DNA from: Ostrinia nubilalis
Lineage: Eukaryota; Arthropoda; Insecta; Lepidoptera; Crambidae
Length of the DNA: 64,000 nt
Direction of reading: 5' to 3'
Assembly: GCF_963855985.1 (NCBI RefSeq)
Contig: NC_087104.1
Location: 6,014,001 to 6,078,000, forward strand
Positions 12,035 through 22,502 of this stretch are shown one piece after another. A program made the position numbers and the translations under genes. The notes beneath the pieces were generated by a model, which did no database searches, was not told where the DNA came from, and saw only the letters and a program-made list of their open reading frames with translations. Every line of letters starts with the position of its first letter. Position 1 is the first letter of the stretch.

Positions 12035-12148
12035 GCGAGTGAGCTTTACATGAGTGTGGTGGCTCGCTACTGTTCGTTCTTCAAAAGTTTTGATAGACAT
12101 TACACTATCGTTATGTAAAGCTCACTCGTATTCATGAGTTGCAAGAAC
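12033..12148. mobile_element. MITE, GGCGAGTGA family, copy 2 (left end disrupted)
   Basis: It shares ggcgagtgagctt, ggtggctcgctactgttcg and gatagacattacactatcg with the copy at 4760-4921 and ends in a matching ttcatgagttgcaa. The left terminal bases ttcacgaa are missing at the junction with the hairpin element, so the hairpin probably landed inside this MITE. Confidence 0.7.
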
Positions 12149-12705
12149 AATAATTTATCAATTCAGTAATATTTCATCTTAATTTTACAATAATTTCGGT
12201 CTCTATTAATCTAATAGAGAGTAAGAAAATGAGGAGTAAGACTACTGTTTCCAATGTTTGTTATGTGACTTCCGTGTGATCGTTAATGGAGTAGTTAACC
12301 ACACGTTTTCAAGAAAGTGGAAGGTCCTTGCTTACTTTCTAAACTTGTTATTTTTCTAAACAGGTCAAGAGCAATATAGAGTAGGTATTGAATTGACTTC
12401 TAAAAAATTTGAAAGAAAGAAAGATAAATAGTTTGTTTGGTTCAAACATAAAATAATAATAATAGCTTCTTTAAAAAAACTGATAAGTGGGCACTGAAAA
12501 GGGTACATAGTACGTAGAACTGACAGCCGATAGGGCAAAAAGTTTCTGTAAAGGTAGACACAGCCTGAGACGTCCAATCTGAAAAAAAGTGATGGTCGCA
12601 GTGGGTACACCACCTATGGTTGAAAATGCTAATGAAATGTAACTGCGACATGCTAGCGACTATTTACAATTTTCCATCACTAATCAGACACTTTCTTTCT
12701 TCCAG

Positions 12706-12841
12706 AATGCGTAGAAGCAGAAAAAGAAGAAAACTGTCTCGAAGCACAGAGCTAGCGAGACGCACGCGCAGCGCAGCCAAGCCTACGTCAGACCCGGACT
12801 GTCCGGGGCTCGGCCGTCGGTACCACGAGTGCAACACTGCG
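12706..12841 (+). CDS. ADAMTS-like protein, exon A: basic linker and C-terminal half of TSP1 repeat
   Basis: Internal exon bounded by a strong acceptor (ctttctttcttccag, last base 12705) and the donor gtaagt at 12842. The other two frames meet stops, so the reading frame starts with the last base of a split codon and then 45 codons. Residues 1-25 are strongly basic (MRRSRKRRKLSRS...). Residues 32-45 read CPGLGRRYHECNTA, the end of a thrombospondin type-1 repeat that finishes as PCPG in the next exon. Family members of the ADAMTSL4/THSD4 type have a long basic linker splitting this TSP1, which is why I prefer that group to papilin. The W..W..C..CG half must lie in an upstream exon, which I could not find in 1-12705. 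RKRR fits a furin-type cleavage motif. The product should be a secreted matrix protein. The internal Met is not a start. Confidence 0.85.
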
Positions 12842-13439
12842 GTAAGTTCGCTAACTGAAATTACTTATGCCAAATCCTCCTTTTTGCCTCAAACAGTCGT
12901 CCAACTGCGATGGAGACTAAAATGACCTGATGATGATGGTGATGATGCTACTGTTATGCCATAACAAAAGACACTTACAAAGAACTTCCTACTAGTTTAC
13001 TTTAAACTCTACTATGATAAAAGTTACGCAAGAGTTGTCTGCGCATACAATGACTTTACGTTAGGTTAGGTTTGCTCGCTAGCGACCGCGTAAAAAAATA
13101 ACATGAAATGTATGAAACATTGTACAGCGCCCCTAGCGGCTACTTTCAAAAACTAAAATCTTCGATTTATTGACTCGCTGGCTAGCGAGCACACCTAACG
13201 CAAACTCATTGTAAAGCACAGTGTTCGTGAAATCCAAAAAAACGTCATCCTGAATAATGCAATTTTTAGTTTTCTTAATCGACTTCAAAAAAGGAGGAGG
13301 TTATTTATAAGAGGGAATCCTTGAAACAGAATAAAAACTTACGATCCCACTAATAACGACATCTAATAATTGTGATTAAAGCTAAAGAATATAATAAATT
13401 AATAAACAAAATCTAACAAGTATATTGGTTGGTTTTCAG
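12842..13439 (+). other. 598-bp intron with a worn LINE tail and a MITE
   Basis: Intron between exons A and B (gtaagt ... ttttcag, phase 0). At 12901-12949 aactgcgatggagac followed by tgatgatgatggtgatgatg is a decayed LINE 3' end. A 183-bp MITE occupies 13039-13221. The remainder is AT-rich. Confidence 0.8.
13039..13221. mobile_element. MITE, CGCTAGCG family, copy 1
   Basis: The ends are CTGCGCATACAATGA and (inverted) CTGTGCTTTACAATGA. Sub-terminal repeats TTAGG...TGCTCGCTAGCGA are inverted at 13181-13200, and the centre is cagcgcccctagcggctact. A second copy at 22076-22266 has the same architecture. This one sits inside a small intron of the ADAMTS-like gene. Confidence 0.8.
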
Positions 13440-13542
13440 CCATGTCCCGGGCCGCCGCGGGACCCGCGAACCGAGCAGTGCGCGATCTATGACAGAAGGC
13501 CGTTCCGGGGACACTTCTACACCTGGGTGCCGTACGTTGATG
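13440..13542 (+). CDS. ADAMTS-like protein, exon B: TSP1 end and start of cysteine-rich module
   Basis: Acceptor ttggttttcag ends at 13439 and donor gtaagaa starts at 13543. The exon is 103 bp, phase 0 in and phase 1 out. It opens PCPGPPRDPR, completing the CNTxPCP signature of the TSP1 begun in exon A, then TEQCAIYDRRPFRGHFYTWV, which fits the hallmark EQC...(P)F.G..Y.W.P of ADAMTS and ADAMTS-like cysteine-rich modules. Exon B joins A without a frame break, and the spliced TSP1 end is CNTA-PCPG. In this family the module is extracellular and structural, without a protease domain, but the visible exons alone cannot exclude a true ADAMTS protease; the basic linker argues against it. GC content is much higher than in the flanking introns. 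Confidence 0.92.
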
Positions 13543-14066
13543 GTAAGAAATATTCTATTACTTATACCGGCTTAAGAGACCGTAGTTGTAGATCCTGGTT
13601 ACCCAGGAGTTGCAAACGAGAGATGGAAATAGTCCTTAGTGTCATCTTTGATCTGACTGACGGATTTTTAACCTGCTGATGAGGGCAATCAGCCAAATCT
13701 TAAAATTCAGCTCGACATCGATTGTAGATAAAAATTCTCATTCTCAAAAGTTTTGGTAAACAACCTTTCCCTAATATTATGGTAGATAGATAAATCATTT
13801 CTAATATCTGATCAAAATATGCTTGTGCCCATCAAAATGACACTTCTATTGGCGTGATTCCGACCTACAAATTATGTAGCTGGCCTTTTAACCAAACAAT
13901 CCTCAATTTGAGTTCATCCATACTTTCTCAACCTTTTAGATAAGCATTGGTGTTACAAAAGGCGCATAGTGCTAAAGTACATAATTTATCCATTTCGGAC
14001 GTACAATATTAATTAATCCTTTTCGAATTAAATATTTAAATAAATAAATAAATTCATTGTTTCCAG
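13543..14066 (+). other. 524-bp intron
   Basis: Phase 1 intron with gtaaga donor and ttgtttccag acceptor. AT-rich. No repeat family shared with the rest of the window was noticed. Confidence 0.85.
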
Positions 14067-14197
14067 GTGACTCCCCCTGCACCCTGAACTGCAGACCACG
14101 GGGCCAGCAGTTCTACGCGTCCCTCGCTCTAGTCACAGATGGGACCCCGTGCACCAGGCCTGGCTTCAGGGCGATATGCGTGCAAGGCTCCTGCAAG
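14067..14197 (+). CDS. ADAMTS-like protein, exon C: cysteine-rich module
   Basis: Acceptor ttgtttccag ends at 14066 and donor gtaagt starts at 14198. The exon is 131 bp, phase 1 in and phase 0 out. Joined to exon B the split codon gives Gly. The exon then reads DSPCTLNCRPRGQQFY, ALVTDGTPC, RPGFRAICVQGSCK. The spacing C-x3-C, DGTPC and CVxGxCK is diagnostic for the ADAMTS/ADAMTSL/papilin cysteine-rich module. The family normally continues with x-x-G-C-D-x-x-L-G-S and a CGxCGGD block, which I did not find in the following 48 kb. The donor is strong, so the next exon is either an unrecognised one or the spacer exon at 63018, which is phase compatible. Confidence 0.93.
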
Positions 14198-15429
14198 GTA
14201 AGTGGTTTAATGTGGGATCTTGTTGGACCACAAGGAAAAGCGAGGAGGATTTTTTTTCATACAGATCTCAAAACCAAATCTGAGTGGTAGGCTGTAACAT
14301 AGTAGGCGTGCGTAAGATTTAATTATTTGTAGTTACTTTATTAGTAAAGAAAAGAACTAAAAGGTCACCCTGTATCGACCATATTATTAGAGTTCACACT
14401 CCAAATCAAATCACATAATCACATAATGAAAAGATTTTCCCGAGTGAAAATGTTTTTCCAAACAACGCCATCTAGAGTAGGAAGGAGTAACTTCGTACAC
14501 GCTACTAAGCGCAGACTACACTGACGCGAGAATATCTTTCAGTTTAATCAACTTTGGCGCTGTCTTCACCACGATTTTTTTTATGAATGAAATATTACTT
14601 TATGCGATAATTATATTATAGAGATAGCTTGAATAAAAAACTCTACAAATTTATTTTAAATTAGTAGTAGGTTTTGCTCATAAGATATGACAAGAAAACT
14701 CCACAATAAATTTTAAGATTGTAATCAATCCTACTCGATTAAGATCAAATTCAAGTTGTTTTCCACTCCATATATCGACTACGTAGGAGCCATCGATATG
14801 TATTTGAGGCTAGTAGTGTAAAATACCTGTATCTTTTAAATGGCAGCACTAAGTTTGCATTGCAGATTGCAATACCATTACAGACAAGACTTGCAGGTTT
14901 GATAATTGGAGTTATCAACCGCACTTAAAACTCCATAGAAAAATTATATCACCCTGCAAGGACATAGTCCACTTTCCCTGACTTACACTTAAGAGGTTTT
15001 ACCACTTTCGATCCAGATCCGTATTAGGATGGATCGGAACACTTATGGCCGATTAATTGTAGGTTTATTGAGTGTTGGCGCTACATTAATTCAACTTTTA
15101 TAGCTTTACAAATACATTTATAAAACGGGGTAGAAGTTTCATAATATGTTGGCGCTATTCAGTCCCAAAATAAAGATCCTTCTCTTAAGCTCTACTTTTT
15201 ATCACATTATATTCGACCAAAGATTTTGGCACACTGCGCTCCTCGGTAATTTTTAAGTAGTGTGTAAAATTAACCAAAATTTCATACATAACATCTTCAC
15301 CATCTCTCTCGCGTTTATCTACACAAGTAACATAATTATTCTTAGCCTAGCAACTGGAGTGGGTGGGACATATAGCTCGCAGAGCTGAATAGCCGTTAGG
15401 GCAGAAAAGTTCTCGAGTAATGAATTTTT

Positions 15430-15612
15430 TAATCCACAAGGAGGAAGCTCTCGGCCTGTATCTCACCTGATGGTAATTTTAAGTGATGATCAGGCCGAAG
15501 GTGGAAGCGAGCTTCATCCGGAATCCTCAACCACGGAAGAACTGGCTATCTTTATTACCTCTAACTGCCGGAACACAACAATGCTCAATAGGCTGAAAAG
15601 AGACAAAAAGGG
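15430..15612. repeat. Interspersed repeat fragment
   Basis: The string gaagctctcggcctgtatct with cacctgatggtaa, then gatgatcaggccgaaggtgg, and aactgccggaacacaacaat, reads like a dispersed lepidopteran repeat, probably a LINE fragment. I recognise the style but cannot name the family or the orientation. Confidence 0.4.
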
Positions 15613-16231
15613 TGCCCTCTCAGACGCATAACATTTTTCATCATAATTTAGTTTGGCATAACAGTATTTGCATAAAGTTTTTTCGCATAAACTTTGATAA
15701 TATAGTTTTCTAAATGCATAATGGTTTCTTAGGCATAATAATAACTTTCTCTAATTTTCAATACCATAATTTAAATAATCATAAATGTAAAGAACATAAT
15801 TTTTATATACATAAAGTTTGTTTTTAATAAAATACTATAAACATAATTTAATTATTTATAACATTTAAAGTCATAAAATATTGTCTATAAGAGCAACCAA
15901 CATTGAAGAGTAAATAATTATGTATTTGTGATGATGCGAAAGATCCTCCTTCCACCTTTATACTCTATCGGCCTATAGATTTGCAAAAACTAAATTCTCT
16001 GTATCATTGTAATTTTTTTCTTAATTTTTGACCTGTCTCTTAGAAAACTTAAGCTCGTGAAAATACATTCTGTTTGATCTCGAATCCCTCTTATCTATTA
16101 TAACGCACATATTATACAGTCCACATTTCTTTTACAACATTAAGCTTGTCTGGTCTGAAATTATGTTGATCCCGACTGGCCGTGGTCTCTTCCACGTGGT
16201 ACTAGTCTGCCCTATACTAGAGTGTAATTTA

Positions 16232-16347
16232 AAAGCCGGAGGCGCGGAGGGAGTGCGGTCCTCGCTCGCTGTAACATATATCCGGCATGGCATGCCGGGT
16301 ATATGTTACGCCAGAGCGGAAGGACCGCACTTCCCGCAGCGCCGGAG
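16232..16347. repeat. GC-rich palindrome
   Basis: The arms meet at about 16287/16288 (ccggcatg|gcatgccgg). They run out through gtaacatat, agtgcggtcc and ggcgc, with small mismatches, to GCCGG at both edges. The arms are about 55 bases. The overlapping open frames on both strands are explained by this palindrome and the adjacent microsatellite. Confidence 0.8.
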
Positions 16348-16361
16348 ATAAGGCAATCCTA

Positions 16362-16666
16362 ATGCTTGCTTGCATGCTTGCTTGCTTGCTTGCATGCATG
16401 CTTCCTTGCTGCTTGCTTGCTTGCATGCATGCTTCCTTGCTGCTTGCTTGCATGCTTGCTTGCTGCTTGCTTGCATGCTTGCGTGCTTGCTGCTTGATTG
16501 CATGCTTGCTGCTTGCTTGCATGCTTGCTTGCTGCTTGCTTGCAGGCTTGCTTGTTTGCATCCTTGCTTGCATGCATGCTTACATGCTTCCTTGCAGCTT
16601 GCTTGCATGCTTGCTGTTTGATTGCATGCTTGCTGCTTGCTTGCATGCTTGTTTGCATGCTTGATT
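16362..16666. repeat. TTGC-based microsatellite (about 300 bp)
   Basis: Runs of gcttgcttgcatgcttgctg continue from 16362 to 16666 with interspersed tgc and catg steps. All six frames are open or nearly so. They give Cys/Leu/Ala-rich strings on plus and Ala/Ser/Lys/Gln-rich strings on minus, which are artefacts of the repeat. Confidence 0.95.
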
Positions 16667-17702
16667 GTCTATTTATATTTGTTAACTTATATTTTATATG
16701 TATAACATTTTTATATTTCATATTATGTTAAAATTATGGTATTTTTTATATTATGAATGGTAATATTTATGGCATTGGTTTAGATGCCAATAAATGTTAT
16801 GCCTAGAAATCGTTATTAAAAAAACAAGAATACAGAAAAAATATATACTAAAATATTATCATAATAAAAGTGGTTATGGCAAAAAAAAATATGCCTTATG
16901 ATTTATTCTGTATTAACGTTATGCGAAATGATGAGTATGCCAAAAAAATGTATGCACTCTTAAATTATGCCAATATTTTTTATGCAACCGAATATGGACC
17001 CACATAAAAACATATCCATTGATTCCTATTAATATACACCTATCGTCGCAAGTAGAGTGGCTAAGTACTGCACATTCCACGACTCTAGGTTTCCTGTGTC
17101 GGGTGTCAGAGCGCCGCGGGCGCTGATCCATCGCGGTACAGTCGCCAACAACAGCTGTACTATATTTTTATATGGGTACGTAATCATTGAGGTACTGTCA
17201 GCAAGGAACTGATCTGTTTTCGCGTATTTCAAATATCAGCCAGCAGATAATATGGCATTTACATTTTGATGATTTTACCGGTGTCTATTGTCAGCTGTTG
17301 GTGTGGATTTTGATCCTAATAGAGCCAAATTTGAGTGTGATGAGCACTAGCATTTTTAGCCAAAGATAATTGTTCTATTATTCTCTTCTGTTTTGTGTGT
17401 AGATTTCTATGAAAAATGAAGCCATATTTTTTAATCTAAAATGAACTTAATTGTGAAATTACCCTCCTTTTTTTCCTTCTTAAAGAAACAGATCATAATT
17501 TAATTTATGTCTCAATCATCAATTTGCCACTATGCGTAATAGTGAGTCAGTCATGATCTATTACCGCAGATTAGGTCATTATGAAATCGATGCTTATTAA
17601 TCAACTCCTTATTTAATTAGAAGTTAGCTGCAACGTAAGTTTCACTTGCAATACAAACGTGCCATTTTTCTGGGCTGGATTTACTATTAGAGCTACAACA
17701 CA

Positions 17703-18104
17703 CATGCAACTTTAAGCAACGGCGATCGGCGATTCTTAGAAACTGAATGCAGCGACCGCGCATTCCAGACTGCATACTTAAAAACTCCAAACGCGGTGAT
17801 TGAGTCGCTTTTCGAAAGCTCGACGTAGTGACAGCAGTGGCTAAAATGCGTGATTCTGATACTGCGTCCGAACATTATAATATTATAAGTTGCAAAATCG
17901 CGATGCTGCTTCGATAAGAGTCGCTAAAACGCGCGATTCCAACCGCGTCCGATCGTATGAAGTCACCAAATCGCGATGGTGCACCGATAGAGTCGCTAAA
18001 ACGCGTGATTTCGTTACTGCGTCCGATCGCATGAAGTCGCGAAATCGGGTTGCTGCATCGACACAGTCACAAAATCGCCGATCGCCAATGCAAAAAGTAG
18101 CATG
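17703..18104. mobile_element. DNA element with 32-bp TIRs and internal 72-bp tandem repeats
   Basis: The left end CATGCAACTTTAAGCAACGG followed by CGATCGGCGATT matches the inverse of 18073-18104 at 27 of 32 positions. Inside, the phrase tcgctaaaacgcg, tactgcgtccgatcg, atgaagtcgc, aaatcgcgatg recurs at 17837, 17921 and 17993 (last spacing 72 bp). Open frames across it (17883-18153) come from this repeat and have no family match. Confidence 0.75.
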
Positions 18105-18270
18105 TCTGCTTTGGCCCTTAAGCAAGCAGGATGAAATAAGTGGCCGACGGTAGCGGCACTTTCAATTATGCAGAAACAACTTTTATCCAGTGGATTGACG
18201 ATCTGACAAATTATACACCGCTCGTTGTTAGCACGATTTCTACAGGTACACCTAATTGGTTGTTCGCTTG

Positions 18271-18465
18271 TAGCCTTTCACGCAATCGCTAGGAAGTATG
18301 ACAGACGGCGAACTTATTGAGACATTTAAGACCATATTACAGAACGAAACTCAAATCTCAATTCAATCTCTAACGTACATTGAGGCTTTCGATATTTAGA
18401 CCAAGGACGGGATAATACTGAAGGCGATTGAGCATTGTATTGTACCTAAATGGAAGGAAGTCTAA
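18271..18465 (+). pseudogene. Possible decayed coding fragment, unidentified
   Basis: One frame reads about 48 residues including SMTDGELIETFKTILQNET, then a stop at about 18400, then KDGIILKAIEHCIVPKWKEV before a second stop. Residue composition looks protein-like on both sides of the stop, which suggests a broken gene or transposon piece. I do not recognise the family, and chance cannot be excluded over this length. Confidence 0.25.
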
Positions 18466-19559
18466 TCGCGTATCCAAGCAAAAGGTGGGGTAAAGGATTA
18501 ATGAAAGAAACCAGTTGTTTGTTTTTAAATAAACTTGGATTACAGTCCAAAACTCCAACAGTATCCAAAGTTTAAGAAAAACGCCACAAGGCTAATAAAA
18601 TTCTGTAAATCTAAATTAGCAAGATGTAAGATTACTTCATAATAAGTACTATAGATTTACATAAGGATAAACACTGAGTAACAAGTGAACAACACAATCA
18701 AACGAGGTCTGATTCAGAAGCAAACAAGGAGTTATTCAGAACGAGTGTATTTAACTTCAACGCAGTAGGTAACCGTGTAAATAAAGATGTAGGAAACAAT
18801 TGTATCAACGTTGACAATATTGCGTTCTGAAAACTTGTCTGCACTCAATTTGTATTTTGCACAATTCTGGAACAACCATACCAAAAATTACTTCAGTAAG
18901 TATTTTAACAGCTAATGAATTTATAACGGCACATCTCACTTTTTTCTAAAAGAATGAAGTGGTAAACCGAATAAAAATAAAATGTTTCATTATAAGATCA
19001 AACTCCTCAAGCTCCACCTACCTAACAAAAATAAAGATCCTACTCTATATATTCCTGTAAATAAACGACACTCCATAGAAACAGCCGTTTAATTCATTGA
19101 GCGAGTCTGCCGACTTGTCATTACACTCCGATTAAATTGTCGTTCGCCAGCAAACCGTTTGATTATGCCCATCTACTTGTCCAGTTATATCACTCACTTC
19201 ACTTCCCACTACGTTCTTCTACTGCACTAGTCTGTCACATTCCATTTCTGGAAACGGTAATGGAAAAGAAATAAACGGAGAAATTAGTTCCGCAGCTGCG
19301 ATTTGGTTTTGTTTTACGGTCAATTCGTCTGCCATTTATGGTACTGCATTATCTTGTCTATTGCGCTCGCCGGTTGAATAAACATGGAAGGCTGATACAT
19401 CTATTTACTGGTTCAGATATTTTTTAAGTTATTCTGCTTCCATTAGCAATTTATTAGGTTTCTCGCTAAGTACCGTAACTCTAATGTACGTACAAGTATG
19501 TTAAAATTCATTGCCGCAGGCATACATTATCGCAGAAACAGATTTTGAATTACATTTTG

Positions 19560-19745
19560 CAAAAAATCAAAAAATCAAAATCAAAATCAAAAATATTTAT
19601 TCAGTTTAGACCACAAGTGGCACTTATGAACGTCAATAGAAAATAATAAAAAAAGAAAAAGGTAGCCCTTATGGGGCACTTTACATGTCTCCTTATCTTT
19701 TGGGCCCTACCAGCGCTTCGAGACAAACATATGGCAACGTTCTAC
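19560..19745 (-). mobile_element. LINE 3' end, minus orientation
   Basis: A tail of repeated aaatca units at 19560-19592 (TTTTGA repeats on the minus strand) is followed by tatttattcagtttagacca, cacttatgaacgtcaa and ccttatggggcactttacatgtc. This is the usual look of a non-LTR 3' untranslated region with a simple-repeat tail in Lepidoptera. It is 5' truncated, and no reverse transcriptase is seen. Confidence 0.6.
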
Positions 19746-20849
19746 TTTCTAGAAAAAACACAACTCAATTCACATTTCTAACACAAAAATAGCTTCCGAG
19801 ATATCATTTTGTTGATGTAATGTTATTCCATCCGCCCTACCATTTACACTGACCTACAGATAAAATAGTTTTTCAGGCCGATCTAAACATATCGATTCTT
19901 GAATCGATACGAATAGCACCGAAGGTCGAGTGGTGTCGGTTGTGCAAACATGATTTATTGGCCCTTTGATTAGTGTCAATCGTTTTGCATAAATTTATCT
20001 CGATTACTTATTCGGAGTGAGCAGATAGAGGCAATTGGATGCTGTAGGCAGCGGTCTACCATATTACAAAACGATACTCACAAAATAAGTCTCAAAAAAT
20101 TGCTAATATTTTTTCTGATAGGCGGACACTAATGATCATCCCGAATAGCCCACGTGATATCTACCGTACATGAAAAAATATGGTTTTCATTTAAGACTTA
20201 GATTAGACCGCATTAGTAACTTCCCATTTAAGATTTTTTTGGCATTTTTCATGGGACAACTTATGTCTCGTCATATTTTAAGATTTTTTTTAACGCATTC
20301 ATAAAACATTATGGCAAATGATGCTATATTATTGTTCAATTGGGTAGTTAGCTGGATACTGATGGGAAAATCAAATAATAAGAAGGACCTAATTGCAATA
20401 GAATTAAAATCTCATGCCTTTCAACTAAGCTCATTGCTAAGTTCCATTTTCTAATACGGGTCACGAAATAGGCGATAGCACATCTGCTGCCTATTACAGC
20501 GAGTCTGTACTTTGTAGCTCTTTGTTTGTATCAAATTGCATCACGGGTTGCCATGTACTCTTGTATCATTTTCAATAATAGAATCATTCAGTCTCATCCT
20601 TGCTACTGAAGTTTCAATCCCACTAGTTGCTTTACAAATACGTGTGTTCACAGTACCAGTTCCTATTTGTTACATTTATGTTATCTAACGGTAATAATTT
20701 TAGTTCTGCTCTCAGTAATTGGTTAGATTGTGAAAAGAATTTATTATTATTGAATGGATAATGTAATGTAACGTTTCCATAACTCAATTGTCTTTTTGAT
20801 AAACTTGCGAGTTGCGATAGCTAAACGATTTGTAGGAGCATAAAAGATA

Positions 20850-21340
20850 TACAGTGGTATCAAAAGTGATGCGTCCAGCCATAAAATATCCAACAGCTTT
20901 GATATTGTAAATGATACAGATATAAATCTACCAAAACATATAGTTTATGAACGAAATGCATGAGATTTGCGGCAACGACCACCAGTTATATCAGACCCTT
21001 CATTTCTGGTAGAATCTTAAAGGGTTCTTCTAATGCAGAGTTTCGTGGAGGCCAATTTTGGTTGGTTAGTGGAATTGGAGGGCAATCGAAGGCAATTACT
21101 GTCAGAACAATTGGAACTGAGGTAGTTCTCGTCCCGTTACGGCCCGCGGCTCCGGCCGTGTGGTCTATCCAGATACAGGACTTATGGCCGGGACGGTCGT
21201 AGAAATTTATTTTATTGCCGATTTCGATGCTACGATTGTCTGCATGTTGAAAGGGATTAATGCAGAATGGCTTATGAAGGATTTCGAGGTGGTTCGAGGT
21301 GTATTGGATTGATATGACCAAATAAGACGAAAAGTTATTT
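20850..21340. other. GC-richer intron segment with open frames on both strands, unidentified
   Basis: Frames of 80 residues (plus, 20960-21202) and 111 residues (minus, 20986-21321) overlap. The minus frame contains NFYDRPGHKSC and PPIPLTNQNWPPRNS. Neither shows a motif I can assign. The sequence atacagtggtatcaaaagtg at 20850 resembles the end of a Tc1-like transposon, so this may be a decayed transposase region, but I found no matching right end. Confidence 0.25.
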
Positions 21341-22075
21341 TAATGCTTTTAAATCCCCAAATTGTGTGGATTCCTCTCAATATAGGTTTTAAAAACTTAA
21401 AGATGATTTCCCCAATAAATTGTAAAATTTAATTTTGCAAACGTAAAATAAATACTTTCCCATTTTTTTATCAAAAGTGATTTGATGGTAAATTTTATTC
21501 AAAAAATACCAACCGAATTGAGAACCTCCTCCTTTTGTTGAAGTCGTTATATTTTACGAATACCAAAAGTTCACAAGGAGCTTATTAACTACGAGTACTT
21601 ACATAGTAAAGTTATTCTATTTTATCAACGCCAGCTATTTTCGGACTAAACGAGGCAAAAGGGTTTATGTAAAAAAGAAGCCCATAAAATATGAGCTCGA
21701 CATGTATTGGCCCAATAAATAAATCTAAACGGACCTTCGTTAACGTCAAATCAATCACTCAACTTCATTTTGGAAGTTAGTCTGTACCTACCTATCCCAA
21801 TTCAATATTCAACAAGAACCAATCTTGTTGAGTGTTATAATTTTCTATTTCGCCAAGATATTAACCTCAATTTGTAACGTGCGGTTTGTTATTAGCGGTA
21901 ATAATAACAATATCCCTTTTTATTACAACGTAATCTTAAATAAAGGGCACCGGCGTGGAAACAGAACAATCAACGGCAGGAATGTTAGAACAGCCAGCTC
22001 ATTCCAGCAGCAATCTACAGTTTGGCCGATGTCACCGATGAGTAGTTCCGGGAGCTAAAGCTTACTGTCTTAGAA

Positions 22076-22266
22076 CTGTGCTTACCATGAGTTTAGGTTA
22101 GGTGTGCTCGCTAGCGACTGCGTAAAAAAATGACATTTTGATGTATGACATATTGTGCAGCGCCCCTAGCGGCTACTTTCAAGAAATAAATTCTTCATAG
22201 ATTTTTTTACGTACTCGCTAGCGATAGCGAACACACCTAACGTAAAAGAACTCATGGTAAGCACAG
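22076..22266. mobile_element. MITE, CGCTAGCG family, copy 2
   Basis: The ends are CTGTGCTTACCATGAGTT and its inverse, 15 or more bases without mismatch. The core gtgctcgctagcgactgcgt, cagcgcccctagcggctact and gcgaacacacctaacg matches the copy at 13039-13221. The length is 191 bp and it is non-coding. Confidence 0.85.
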
Positions 22267-22365
22267 CAAAATGAATTTTAGGTGTTCGAAATGCATATTA
22301 TAATATCGACTTCGTCATTATCGGCTCATTCCACAAAATACCTACCTGCCCAATAAACAGAGCCT

Positions 22366-22502
22366 GTGCACTATCGGCCACAGTTCCATCTACCCATTTC
22401 CGTTTTGTCTCTCGCTCTCATCAAATGGTGATTCTTTGAGATAGAACGCGTCTCGTTCGGGTAGAAGGGTAGCTGAAGCTGTGGCCGATACTACATGTAC
22501 TA
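22366..22502. mobile_element. Short MITE, ATGGTGATTC family, copy 1
   Basis: The TIRs are ctatcggccacag at the left and its inverse ctgtggccgatac at the right. The core tctcgctctcatcaaatggt with gattctttgagatagaacg is shared with 31366-31489 and, more weakly, with 30741-30862. Confidence 0.7.

Larger units (their letters stand above)
15620..17000. repeat. AT-rich region of iterated GCATAA/TTATGC words around a palindrome and a microsatellite
   Basis: The left part (15620-15910) repeats gcataa, ggcataa and cataattt. The right part (16720-16990) repeats the inverse forms ttatgcc, atgccaaaaaa and aattatgcc. The two sides are therefore loosely inverted, as in a large decayed foldback or non-autonomous element of about 1.4 kb, with GC-rich material at 16160-16666 in between. 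No termini or target duplication could be fixed. Confidence 0.5.

Noticed and set aside
12707..12709. ATG at the start of exon A as a gene start
   Set aside because: It directly follows a strong splice acceptor and is not followed by a signal peptide. The TSP1 half-domain requires upstream coding sequence.
16229..16721. Several overlapping long frames on both strands (Cys/Leu/Ala and Ala/Ser/Lys/Gln rich)
   Set aside because: Produced by the TTGC microsatellite and adjacent palindrome, which keep all frames open.
20960..21321. Overlapping frames of 80 and 111 residues
   Set aside because: No assignable motif. A transposase origin was considered, but no catalytic motif or right terminal repeat could be found.
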